Positions 34,934-46,063 of a stretch of 64,000 nucleotides of DNA are shown in pieces (position 1 is the stretch's first letter; every line of letters begins with the position of its first letter). Source of the stretch: Perilla frutescens (Eukaryota > Streptophyta > Magnoliopsida > Lamiales > Lamiaceae). The stretch lies in contig BRKX01000007.1 in assembly GCA_026008535.1 (NCBI GenBank), forward strand, positions 3,371,001-3,435,000. The letters are read 5' to 3'. The notes under the pieces are model-generated. The model saw only the letters and a list, made by a program, of their open reading frames with translations, had not been told where the DNA came from and searched no databases. Made by a program: the position numbers and the translations under genes.

Positions 34934-36492
34934 TGTTCGGTATTTATTTAACCTAACTGCAAGTGCACAGTGAGGTTTATAGTGTAGCGGTGAACAAGAG
35001 TATCGTATCCACAGAGATTTAATATTTAACTAACTAAGTACTAGAACTTAACTCCTAAATGCTATCTAGACAATCGATTAAAGAGCTTTGAACTAATTAA
35101 AATACTTAAACATATAATATAAATGGAAACACAGAGAAGAAAGAGTAGAGATGAAACAACGGAGAAAGACAAATTCTAGAGTTGGAGAATCCTTATCTAA
35201 TCCATTTATTTAATTGTTTCATCATACACCTATGTAGGGACTTAAATCTAGCTAGAACAACCACAATTATACCTTAAACTTTCTCTCGAAGTGCCTAAAG
35301 TGTGGATCACACAACTAGTATTAACGTCTCCGTTCAATGCCTAGCATGCAACTCCTAATGGCTCCCAGGGTCTATTGTTCTCTCAATTAACCTCAACCCT
35401 CTCGAGTGCTATTGATTAATGAGTTAATTACTCCAGATCATGTGTTAAAACTCCTCTCTTGATTTATGAATTAACACATCAAATTGTATCATTTAGTGAT
35501 CAGTTAAACAATACAGATAAAAACAAGAGTAATCAAAGATCAAGATAAAGTCATAGGAAATATGATAAAACCAATAAAATAAACTTCATAAATAATTCAT
35601 CATCCAACCCTAGAAAACTAGGGTTTAGCTATCCATATAAATATAGAAAACTAAAATCCAACAAGAAACCATGTCCAAGATAAATAAAGATAAATAAAAC
35701 CCGGAAGTAATTATTCTGTCTCTATTCTTGCTTGGCTTGAATCTCTTGGTCTTGCTCTCCGTGTTCTTCTCTGCAACTCTCTATCTCTGTGTTTAAGAGC
35801 GGAATATGGTGTGTGTTCTTGTGGTTTTTGGAGTTATGGTAGGGTTTTGATATCCCAATTTTCGTGTTTGAGGAGGTATATATAGTGTTGGAAGTATCCC
35901 AGTTGAAAAAGGAAAGAAAACGGGCCAAAATAGACCAAAAATCAGACTTCCAGGGCTTCACTCGCGACCTCGCTCTCGACCTAGTCACCCGCGACTCGGG
36001 TCGCGAATCCACGTGGCAATACGTGGCATGACGTGGCGCTGATGTGGCAGAAAATTCGCGACTAACCTTGAAATTCGCGACCGGGTTGCGAATAAAACAA
36101 AGGAGACCCCCCTCTCTGTCGCGAACGTACAGTAAAATGGAAAGAAGGAGATTCGCGACCAGATTCGCGACCCCCCCGGTCGCGAGTCCGGTCGCGAATA
36201 TATTTCAGCTCCGGCAGCCTCTCACTGTTTTGCTTCGTTCTCACTCGTTTCTCGTCCGATTGACCCGATTCTTTTTGCAACGCGTTCCTAACTTGATTTA
36301 CCATCTTTCTAGGGTGTTCCCATACTCATTTGAGGTCCACACAAAATGGCATTAATTCCCTTCACAATGAACAAACACGTGACATTGCACAAAACATCGG
36401 AAACTATGCAAAACTCAACACTTCATGCATGCAATGCCCATCAAGTACCACTCAAATGTACCTCAAAATACATGTAAAATATGATGTTATCA
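34934..36492 (-). repeat. 5' LTR of the non-autonomous Athila relative
   Basis: Same length (1,559 bp) and nearly the same sequence as 30642-32200. It ends next to the TSD AGGAT at 36493-36497. Confidence 0.85.
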
Positions 36493-36497
36493 AGGAT

Positions 36498-36689
36498 CGC
36501 ATATGATCAAAGTGTAATTGACTCTTGAATTTACTATAACAATTGTAGAGTGTCATATTTCGACCACTGATCTAAAATGTATTTCTCTCCTTAAGAAAAC
36601 TCCAATGCAACACTCAAATCTCTATTTTTATTATTTTTAGCACTATAACCATAGTTTATATATGTTTCATAGGAATCTTTTTCCACTGT
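36498..36689. other. AT-rich spacer
   Basis: Short AT-rich segment between the Athila relative's TSD and the Copia integrase fragment. Nothing recognised. Confidence 0.4.
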
Positions 36690-36807
36690 TACATAGGCGC
36701 ATCATAATTATGTTTGGATTAGTTCATATGGATGTTTGAGGGCCCTGCAAGGATGAGGGTATCTCAGATACCCCTTACATCCTCACAGTGGTAGAAGACC
36801 ATTCTAG

Positions 36808-36855
36808 TGTCGAAACATGGTTCAGGATAATTATTGGTGTGTTTTGATGTTTATG

Positions 36856-36891
<36 letters not shown>

Positions 36892-37066
36892 ATCTAAAGG
36901 CTGTAAGAGGAGTTTTATTTCTTTATATTCAAAGATTGTACATACCTTTTCTTTATAGGTTACAAGATAGATTCTACAAGGAAATAAATCATAAATACAT
37001 GTTAAAAGATCTTGAATGATACTAAATCCTTAATTTTGGTGAATTGATCTTCTTTCCTTTCCAACA
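36808..37066 (-). repeat. 3' LTR of the Copia element, with GA microsatellite
   Basis: A 259-bp LTR ending ...CCAACA on the plus strand. A GA run (about 36859-36888) makes it 11 bp longer than its partner. Confidence 0.85.
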
Positions 37067-37078
37067 CTCCCCCTCAAG

Positions 37079-40000
37079 TTAAGTGACGGGATCTTCGATG
37101 CTTAACTTGCTGAGAACTTCTACAAAACTTTTGGAGTTAACGGCGTTGGTCAGGATGTCGACAAGCTGATCTTCAGACCGTACAAATGGAAGAGCCACAA
37201 TTTCTCCTTCAATCTTCTCTTTGATGAAGTGTCTATCCACTTCAACATGTTTTGTTCTGTCATGTTGCACTGGGTTCTCTGAGATACTGATGGCCGCCTT
37301 GTTGTCACAAAACATCTAGCACGTCTTTGTTGGATGAAGGTCTAGCTCCATCAATAGTTTTCTTAACCAGAGAATCTCAGTTAGTCCACTCTTATAAATT
37401 CCTCTAAACTCTGATTCTGCACTCGAGAGAGCCACCACTTTCTACTTTTTGCTTCTCCAAGAGACAAGATTTCCTCCAACAAGAGTAAAGTATCCAGCAG
37501 TGGACCATCTGTCCATTGAGTTCCCAGCCCAGTCTGCATCTGTATATGTTTGTATCTCTAGATGTCCAACCTTCTTGAACAGCACTTCATAGCCAACAGT
37601 TCCTTTCAAATATCTTATAACTTTCAGCGCAGCTTCCAAATGATCAGCTTGTGGTCGGTGTATAAACTGACTCACAACTCCAACAGCGTATGCAATATCG
37701 GGTCGAGTATAAGAGAGGTATATAAGTTTTCCCACAAGACGCTGATATCTTCATTGATCTGCTAATTCTGCTCCTTTCATAATTTTCAGTCCATGATTGA
37801 CAGCCATGGGTGTATCTGTGAGCTTGCAATCCAGCATTCCCGTCTTAGCTAGAAGATCTAGAGTGTATTTATTTTGATTGATAAAGATTGCCTTCTTTAA
37901 TCTGAGTATCTCAATCCCGAGAAAGTACTTCAGATATCCTAAGTCCTTCATCTCAAATTCCTTGAACAGATTATCCTTCAATTCCTTGATCTTCTCTGAG
38001 TCATTGCCGGTTATGATCATATCATCCACATATATGATCAAATAGGTGATGAGATTACCTCGTTCCTTTAGAAATAAGGTGTGATCTGAATTGCTCTGCT
38101 GATATCCATATTTCTTCATAGCCGCGGTAAATCTCCCAAACCAAGCTCTTGGGGACTGTTTAAGTCCATATAAGGTCTTTTTCAATCTGCAGGCCTCACC
38201 TCTTCCAAACTCTCCTAAGAAACCCTGGGGTGCTTCCATGTAAACTTCTTTGTTTAATTCTCCATGAAGAAATGCATTTGTAACATCAAATTGGTGCAAG
38301 GTCCAATCTTTGTTTGCAACAATAGATAGGAGAACTCTAATTGTGTTCATCTTTGCTACTGGTAAGAATGTCTCAGCATAATCTATCCTGTATGTCTGTG
38401 TGTATCCTTTTGCAACGAGCCGGACTTTGTATCTTTTGATTGACCCATCTGGACGTCTTTTAATTGTAAAGACCCATCTGCATCCAACAGGCCTTTTTCC
38501 CTCTGGCAACTGACATTTCTCCCATGTATGATTCCGAGCTAGTACATCCATCTCCTTCTGCATGGCTTTTCTCCAATGTTCAAACTTGAGGGCCCCTTCT
38601 ACTGATTGCGGGATCTCTTCTCCATATAAAGCTGCTTCATAAGTTGCAGCAAGTTTAGATAGATTTCCTTGAGCAAAATCCCTGACAGAGTATCGAGATT
38701 TCCGTGTAGCTTTCTCCAGGGTATATCGTTTGGGAGGTATTCCCCGATTACTTCTGGGTAGCAATACATATCACCCAGTATCACCATCTATAGTATTATC
38801 CTCCTGTTCTCCTTCACTATCCTGGAAAACTATATCCTCCTGCTCTCTTCCATTATATGCAGCCTCCTGTTCTCCTTTATTCTCCCGTGCAATATCATTA
38901 GAAGAATCAGAAACAACAGTAGTAGGTTCAGACTCCCTTACCTCAGATATCAGTGGCAGATGAGGCACTGGTCGAGCAGCGAAGCATCAGTAGACTGTTC
39001 TTGTGTGTTTGAAATTGGCTCAGCGGTAAGGTTAACTGTCTCTATTGGAACCACTTCCGGACCTGGCATTGACAACCAACTTAGCGGATCAAAGGATGAT
39101 GGTGAGGATTTGAAGTGTTTTTAGATTATAGCACCGATATCCCTTTTGGTTAATGTCATAACCAACAAACACACACTTAACTGCACACGAAGAAAGTTTA
39201 GTGCATTCATGTTTGGGAATATGAACAAATATGGAGCAACCAAAAACTCGAGGCTGGAGTGTAAGGGCAAGCAGTATTTTTGCAAGGGTGGATAATTTGT
39301 GGAGAGGGGTCTTAAGCTGGAGTGTTTTTGTGGGAAGACGATTCAAGAGGTAAATGGAGGTGGCAACAGCTTCAGGCCAAAAAAGGTGGGTACACGAGAG
39401 TCAAACATCATGGCACGCGTCATCTCCAGAAGAATTCGATTCTTCCGTTCAGCGACACCATTTTGTTCTGGAGTATACAGACAAATGGTTTGGTGTATGA
39501 TCCCTTTTTGTTGGCAAATGGTTTTCATAGAATTATTGACAAATTCTCCCCATTATCAGATCTAAGGATCTGAATATGTGTCTGAAATTGAGTTTCAATC
39601 ATGGCATAAAAATGACTGAATTTCTCAAAAACTTGAGATTTATGTTGTAAAAAATACACCCATGTCATCCTAGTGCAATTATCGACAAAGAGCAAAAAAT
39701 ATTTAAATCTGTGACCGCCCACAACAGGGGAAGGACCCCAAACATTAGAGTACACTAAAGAAAAAATAGAGTTCATTTGTGTATTATTGGGCTTAAAAGA
39801 TTGTCTATGGCTTTTAGCCAAAACACAAATGTCACAGGCAATGTCTCAGTTTTCACTAATTTAGGAAATAAGAGTTTAAGTTATCGAGTGGAAGGATGTC
39901 CCAACCGTCGATGCCAAAGCCAGGCTTCCCGGTCTGTAATTCCATGAGCGAGCATCACCTTGCCTTGTTGAGCAATCTCATCCACATAGTAGAGTCCGTT

Positions 40001-41661
40001 CCGCTCAGTGCCACGCCCAATAATCTCCCCCGTCCTGATATCCTGCAGAAAACAGAAGTGTGGGTGCATCAACATAGTATAATTAAGATATTTTATAACA
40101 TGGCTAATAGACATGAGTTTATAGGAAAGGGACGGAACATATAAGCAGTTTTGAAGCCGTAAAGTGGGAGAAATTTATATAGTTCCAGCTCCCTCTACAC
40201 GAGTCAAGGCACCACTGGCGGTTTGGATGTGTGTTCGTAATGGTTTTTATGACTCCAAGATATCATTTTTGTCAAAAGTCATAGTATTAGTAGCCCCACA
40301 ATCAAAAATCCACCCCTATCTCTATCTGTTTTCCCACGTTGAATTTGACAAGCAGTGGAAATATTCTTCATTTTTTTTATAAGGGATGGGGTCAAATTCA
40401 ATATAAGGCAAAGTTCTGGACTTAGTTTGCAATATATGGGGTTGAATCTGTAAATCTGCATATAAGGGGGGACAAAAAGGCAAATCATGTAAATGGAAAA
40501 GGTTTAGTGGTAAACCACCAAACCCTACACCTGGAGTCTCGTCTTCTTCACAAACATTCGCCGCCTGCCTCTGTGTGTCTGCCTTCGGACTGCTTACCAC
40601 CACTGCCGCCCCAGCCACATTGTGCCCATCAATTCCGATGGCCGACTTCCTTTCACCTGCGGAACCTTGTGGTTATCTTCCCACCAGTCGGGATAGCCGA
40701 CAAGTTAGAAGCATGTCTCCTTGGTGTTCTTCTGCATCCCACAATGTGTGTAGTGAAGCTTTCATTTGTCCACTTTTCCTCGTGATGAAGGGTTTCCAGA
40801 GCGAGTTTGGCCTCCTTTCTGTGCCAGCTATCGGCTTCCCTCTGGGTGTGGTGCAGTGCTATGAGCTCCGAATCTGGAGCCGATTTCTCCTGATGATGTG
40901 GTGATCGAGTCGGTAGGGTGAGTTGTCGGTTGTAGAATCTGTAGCCGGGCGGCCTCCCATCGCACTTTTGAGAATGCCGACTCAGCTAAGAGAATTGGGA
41001 TTTCCTTGAGAATATCTCATCGGATCCCACCATATTTATTGTCTAAGCCTGAGAAAAACTGGTAAAATTGTTGATTAGCGATTAATTTTCGGTATCTATT
41101 GATTCCTTCCTCATAGCAGCCGAGAGGGTTCGGCTCTCTTCGGTCGATGTTAAGCCATATAGTTTGTAACTCATTCCAATAATCCTCTAGTGTAAGTTGT
41201 CCTTGGCTAACCTTGTTGGCTTTGACCTCCAAATCATAAATTTGGAACAGGTCGGCTCCACTTCTGTATATGACTGCAAGGCTGTCCCACACGGCCTTGG
41301 CAGTTTGATGTTGTGCAAAGCTTGTGACGAGCTTTCCTTTCATATTTTGTATAAGCCATGAAAAAACCGAAAGGTCGGCTTCCTTCCATTGATAATAATT
41401 TGGGTTTGTTTCTGCTGGTGGTTGTAGTTATTCAATGATATGCCTGGATTTACCCCTGCTTCCGATTGCTACCCTCATGAGTCGAGCCCACAGTGAGTAG
41501 TTGTTTCCATCTAGTTTGAACCCGAGTGCGACATTCTCGGAGTTTCGCACCAGATTTGCTATTTGAAGAGTTACTTCATTCCGTGTGTTTGGATTTAGAT
41601 TGGTTATTGGGTTTGAATTGGTTGTTGGATTTGGATGGGTTGTTTGTAACTCATTTGACAT
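37079..41661 (-). pseudogene. Copia gag-pol polyprotein, multiply broken
   Basis: The N-terminal gag is at 41661-41017 (KLDGNNYSLWARLMRVAI; UBN2-type segment AVWDSLAVIYRSGADLFQIY), with an in-frame TAA at 41428-41430. A degenerate zinc knuckle lies near 40700-40760, with its first Cys and its His replaced. The protease motif DCGA is near 40300. GAG-pre-integrase is at 40114-39881 (LWHRRLGHPS). Integrase is at 39821-39343 (RSDNGE, YTPEQNGVAERKNR), frameshifted. RT is at 38764-37751 (WVFTIKRRPDGSIKRYKVR, FLHGEL, YVDDMIITG). RNase H is at 37735-37079 (YTDADWAGNSMDR, FCDNKAA, KHVEVDRHFIKE). Frameshifts between 37751 and 37735 and in the integrase rule out a complete polyprotein. Confidence 0.85.
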
Positions 41662-41778
41662 CTTGTACTCTGTCTTTCAGGACTTGAACACAGATTCTGC
41701 CTTGATCAGTGTCGAATTGGACTGAGAGTGGTATAGAAATGATGATGATCTAATTCTAAGTTCCTAGGATCATCGCTT

Positions 41779-41790
41779 GCTCTGATACCA
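41779..41790 (-). promoter_or_regulatory. Copia primer-binding site (initiator tRNA-Met)
   Basis: The minus strand reads TGGTATCAGAGC directly after the 5' LTR. Confidence 0.85.
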
Positions 41791-42038
41791 TGTCGAAACA
41801 TGGTTCAACATAATTATTGGTGTGTTTTGATGTTTATGTTTGTAAAAGAGAGAGATGGATTGATCTAAAGGCTGTAAGAGGAGTTTTTATTTCTGTATAT
41901 TCAAAGATTGTACAGACCTTTTCTTTATAGGTTACAAGATAGATTCTACAAGGAAATAAATCATAAATACATGTTAAAGGATCTTGACTGATACTAAATC
42001 CTTAATTTTGGTGAATTGATCTTCTTTCCTTTCCAACA
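41791..42038 (-). repeat. 5' LTR of the Copia element
   Basis: A 248-bp LTR, nearly identical to 36808-37066 apart from the GA run. Confidence 0.85.
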
Positions 42039-42147
42039 TCTAGAACTACATGGACTTTTCTTTTTAATAGCAAGTCTCAAGTCTGCCATATTATCCAAAG
42101 TTTCATTACTATGGTTAAGATCCAGTTTCATAATGGTGGTGAGTTTG

Positions 42148-42491
42148 TGTTAAGAGTGCAGCTCAAGATCAAGCCAGGTGAGAGCTGGCAGTTCACCTTG
42201 CATGCATGCATTGGATAATCCACGTGGCATCTCACGACGTATCCATCAGCTTGGACCACGCATGAAGCATATCCAACCGTCTATCATCTGCTCACACGGA
42301 TCAAGCGCTGTAGCCATTGGATATCTTAGCTTAGAGCTTATGCTTGTTAGTTTCAGTAGCAAGTTATGATAGTTTAGTATAAATTTAAAAATTACAGTTG
42401 CTTTCCTCTCTTGAACGATTATAATGAATAAAATTTGATTTCTTTTCTTATGAAAATATCTTCTTCATGATCAATTCTCGATCAATCAACA
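42148..42491 (+). repeat. 5' LTR of a truncated Copia element
   Basis: Starts TGTTAAGAGTGCAG, ends AATCAACA and is followed at once by a PBS (TGGTATCTAGAGCC, 42492-42505). It interrupts the older integrase frame. The partner LTR is not in the window, so a TSD cannot be tested. Confidence 0.65.
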
Positions 42492-42505
42492 TGGTATCTA
42501 GAGCC
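42492..42505 (+). promoter_or_regulatory. Copia primer-binding site variant
   Basis: TGGTATCTAGAGCC, an initiator tRNA-Met site variant with an inserted T, common in Retrofit-like Copia elements. Confidence 0.7.
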
Positions 42506-42559
42506 ATTGATTGCTGATTTCAATCCGATTATATACACCTTAATCCCTTACCTGATTCA

Positions 42560-42889
42560 ATGACGAAGAAACACCAATATTTCTCATGGCGACAAACGAG
42601 AGATGATGAGTTAGGGTTCATGGTGACTGCTCCAACGGTTGAACATGGTGAAAACAGCGGTACCACTGATTCACGAAGGAACATGGCTACATCAGATGCT
42701 AATTCAACTCATCCACTGCGTCTAAATCACCACGCCAATCGTAGAGACGGATACCAGCTCAGATCTGCGAAGAATGAAGTGAATACCAACCGTATGTTGG
42801 CAAATGATGAGCTTTATATCGCACCTAGTGAGCACCCGGGTATGTTCCTCACTGTGGATTTATTCGATGGTAAAAAGTATGAGACTTGA
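42560..42889 (+). pseudogene. Copia gag N-terminal fragment
   Basis: The open frame MTKKHQYFSW... ends LYIAPSEHPGMFLTVDLFDG, the conserved start of the Copia gag (x-HPGM-x-L-V-x-x-L-x-G-x-NY-x-W). It stops at TGA 42887-42889. The next bases read DELMGSL in another frame, which belongs to a different region of a Copia gag. A deletion or fusion therefore lies near 42887. Confidence 0.65.
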
Positions 42890-42914
42890 TGAACTGATGG
42901 GATCATTGAGGACG

Positions 42915-44283
42915 TGATAAGTGGTGTTTTTGCACAACATTTTGAGGTTGAAATGAAGTGAATTGAAGAGTTTTGCATGTGCTTTAACCCAAATTGCACT
43001 TTTAACCTCCCGATTTGGAAGTTTTGTTTGTTGTTTGACTTTCACAGGAAATGGAGAATTAATAAATGAATATTTGAGTGATCCAAAACCATGAGAAGAT
43101 AGATAATCGAATGAGGAACGCGCTGCAAGTTGAATCACCTCAATCGGATAAGAAATGAGGGAGAACGGAGCAAAACCGTGAAAGGTATCGGTATAGAGTT
43201 GCTGGCGCGAGTGGCAGCGCGACCGGAGGCGCGACCTGCCTGCACTCGCGCCAGAGACAAGATTTTCTTCAATCGGGGCACGATCGGGGCGCGACCGGGG
43301 GCGCGACTGAGCCCGTGTCGCGCCCCCAGTCCAAATTTTCAGATCTGGGCTTCTTCTTCTTCTTATTTGGCGATCTCTCTCCATAACAGACACACACACA
43401 CACAGCAGATTTTTTCTCCACAAAAAAATCCCCAAATTTCCCCCAACACCAAACCCTTCTCTCATCTCCCATCTTCAACCCTCACCCCTCACACCCATAC
43501 CCTAGCTAGGATTTCCACCTAGCTAGGGTGAATAAGGAGCAATGGCCCGAAGATGGAGCAAAGAGGAGACGAGCGGAGGCAAGGGTGGAGTCGAGGACAA
43601 CTTCCGGGATGTTCTTAGTTTCATTTTCTTGTTTTTGTCTTTAATTTTCTTTGAGATAATTTAATCCTTACATTGTTTAGATGTTAGATTAGATTATCTT
43701 GTATTTTGGGATTGAACATATTTTGGTTTTTATGCATTTCTATTTTTATTGATTGTTTATGACTCGATTTTATTTATTGTGCTTATGCTATGTATGAGTG
43801 TTGATTAATTGATCACTAATTTGCACTATTTTATCTATTGATTCATGAATCGAGAGATGAGTCTCAATAGACGAACCCTAGGCACGAGATACCTATGTTG
43901 ATAAATTCGAGAGAATTGAGGCTTAGTGTGAGGGCTAGAAATCTTAGGAGTTTTGGTAAGTATATGTGTAAGATTCGTTCGGAGACGGTGAACCTAGCAT
44001 GTACCCTCCAAACTTAAGTATCTCGAGAGAGAGCTTAGACGAGATTTCCCTAGTGAAATTTAGCACCACAAATAGACATTCAATAGGATCATTAGTGCCA
44101 AGTACCGAAGAAATCAATCCTAAAAGTACCTCTACCTTCTTGTCCCAATCTCTATTTAATTGTCCTTTCATTTTCTTATCGTCTAGATAACGATTGAGGT
44201 CTGATATTATAGTACACACAATTAGGTCTAATTACTCTCTGTGGATACGATACTCTTGCTCGCTATATAAAAAAGTCGCATCA
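42915..44283 (+). repeat. Left (5') LTR, subfamily A
   Basis: 1,369 bp, TGATAAGTGG to GTCGCATCA. It holds a gcgcgacc-rich array (43203-43326) and a CT/CA-rich leader (cacacacacacacac about 43391-43403). Relative to the inverted copy at 57686-59096 it has a deletion of about 42 bp just before its U5 end. Confidence 0.85.
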
Positions 44284-44289
44284 AGTTTT

Positions 44290-44306
44290 TGGCGCCGTTG
44301 CCGGGG
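44290..44306 (+). promoter_or_regulatory. Primer-binding site, tRNA-Asp (repeated at 45920-45936)
   Basis: TGGCGCCGTTGCCGGGG follows the LTR after the spacer agtttt (44284-44289). It is complementary to the 3' end of tRNA-Asp including CCA. A second copy lies in the tandem duplicate. Confidence 0.9.
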
Positions 44307-44433
44307 AATAGATGATTTTGTTTTAAGATTTGTGCAATATTGCTCAACGAATCTCTTAACTAATTTGAACGTTTTTCTTTATTTTTGTTTCACATTGATG
44401 TGGCTCACCTTGTAACCTTTTTACAGGTAGTGT

Positions 44434-45294
44434 ATGCACAGTCGATCACAAGGACAACCCCCCATTGAGTTTGATCCAGAGATCGAAGCAACGGTTCGCC
44501 ACAACAACGCACGTAGAAGGAGGAGAATGGCGGACAACCTTCCACCGGTGCAAGACCCGATAATTGCCCAAATGCAAAGGCAATTAGGGGAAATGCAAGA
44601 GCAACTGAGAGCCCAAGAGGAGGCTCGAAATAGGAATGTGGAAGCACCAATCCGGAACCTTTTCCAACCCGTCATTGATCAAGGAGTGATCAATGGACCA
44701 CCCATTCAAGCCAACAACTTTGAGTTGAAGACATCACTCATATTGATGATTCAACAAAACAAGTTTCGAGGAACACCGACGGAGGATCCAAATGAGCATA
44801 TCCGAAAGTTCCTTGAGTACACCGGGACTATCAAAGCAAACGGAGTTCCGGATGATGCAATTCGAATAAGACTCTTTTCATTCTCATTGGCGGACAAAGC
44901 AAAGTCATGGTGGTTGAGCTAAGCCCAAGGGTCATTTCAAACTTGGGATCAATTGGTGACGAAGTTCTTGCACAAGTTCTTCCCACCCGGAAAAACTCTA
45001 AAACTCAAAGGCGAAATCACCATATTCAAGCAATGGGAAGATGAGAGCATGTATGAGGCATGGGAAAGATTTCGAGAAATGCTAAGGAAATGTCCCGGTC
45101 ATGGATATGGCACCGATCACCAAGTGTGCTTATTCTACACAGGATGCAAGGATAAGGTGAGAACGCTTATGGATGCCCGAAGATGGAGCAAAGAGGAGAC
45201 GAGCGGAGGCAAGGGTGGATTCGAGGACAACTTCGGGGTTGTTCTTAGTTTCATTTTCTTGTTTTTGTCTTTAATTTTCTTTGAGATAATTTAA
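44434..45294 (+). pseudogene. Duplicate gag 5' fragment
   Basis: Same frame as 46064 onward: MHSRSQGQPPIEFDPEIEAT, a TAA at 44920-44922, then VTKFLHKFFPPGKT. After TLMD it runs into duplicated LTR sequence and ends at 45294. It is a by-product of the tandem duplication. Confidence 0.85.
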
Positions 45295-46063
45295 TCCTTA
45301 CATTGTTTAGATGTTAGATTAGATTATCTTGTATTTTGGGATTGAATATATTTTGGTTTTTATGCATTTCTATTTTTATTGATTGTTTATGACTCGATTT
45401 TATTTATTGTGCTTATGCTATGTATGAGTGTTGATTAATTGATCACTAATTTGCACTATTTTATCTATTGATTCATGAATCGAGAGATGAGTCTCAATAG
45501 ACGAACCCTAGGCACGAGATACCTATGTTGATAAATTCGAGAGAATTGAGGCTTAGTGTGAGGGCTAGAAATCTTAGGAGTTTTGGTAAGTATATGTGTA
45601 AGATTCGTTCGGAGACGGTGAACCTAGCATGTACCCTCCAAACTTAAGTATCTCGAGAGAGAGCTTAGACGAGATTTCCCTAGTGAAATTTAGCACCACA
45701 AATAGACATTCAATAGGATCATTAGTGCCAAGTACCGAAGAAATCAATCCTAAAAGTACCTCTACCTTCTTGTCCCAATCTCTATTTAATTGTCCTTTCA
45801 TTTTCTTATCGTCTAGATAACGATTGAGGTCTGATATTATAGTACACACAATTAGGTCTAATTACTCTCTGTGGATACGATACTCTTGCTCGCTATATAA
45901 AAAAGTCGCATCAAGTTTTTGGCGCCGTTGCCGGGGAATAGATGATTTTGTTTTAAGATTTGTGCAATATTGCTCAACGAATCTCTTAACTAATTTGAAC
46001 GTTTTTCTTTATTTTTGTTTCACATTGATGTGGCTCACCTTGTAACCTTTTTACAGGTAGTGT

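Larger units (their letters stand above)
30642..36492 (-). mobile_element. Non-autonomous Athila-related LTR retrotransposon (LARD-like)
   Basis: This is a complete 5,851-bp element. The LTRs are 30642-32200 (3' LTR) and 34934-36492 (5' LTR), both 1,559 bp. The TSD AGGAT lies at 30637-30641 and 36493-36497. A tRNA-Asp primer site (34911-34927) and a polypurine tract beside the 3' LTR (gtttaggggagt, minus) are in place. The internal region (about 2.7 kb) has no RT, integrase or protease, only a gag-derived ORF, so it must move with enzymes from an Athila relative. By eye the LTRs differ at about 20 positions (near 1%), mostly transitions, so the insertion is fairly recent. Confidence 0.9.
36808..42038 (-). 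mobile_element. Complete but decayed Copia retrotransposon
   Basis: A 5,231-bp element with short LTRs (36808-37066 and 41791-42038), TSD TCTAG (36803-36807, 42039-42043), an initiator-tRNA-Met PBS (41779-41790) next to the right LTR and a polypurine tract (cttgagggggag on the minus strand) next to the left LTR. Domains read right to left: gag, zinc knuckle, protease, integrase, RT, RNase H. The coding region is broken in several places, yet the LTRs differ at only a handful of sites besides a GA-repeat length change. Confidence 0.9.
36690..42147 (+). pseudogene. Old Copia integrase fragment, split by a younger Copia element
   Basis: The parts at about 36713-36807 and 42044-42147 read as one Copia integrase frame. 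The left part has LVHMDV and ILTVVEDHS. The right part has TTWTFLFNSKSQV and FHNGGEF. The frame continues correctly when the insert and one TSD copy are removed. The Trp of the usual DVWGP motif is TGA. The fragment ends where another Copia LTR starts (42148). Confidence 0.75.

Noticed and set aside
44290..44306. tRNA-Asp 3' end sequence (also 34911, 45920, 60698)
   Set aside because: Only the 17-nt acceptor/T-arm end is present beside LTRs; these are primer-binding sites, not tRNA genes.
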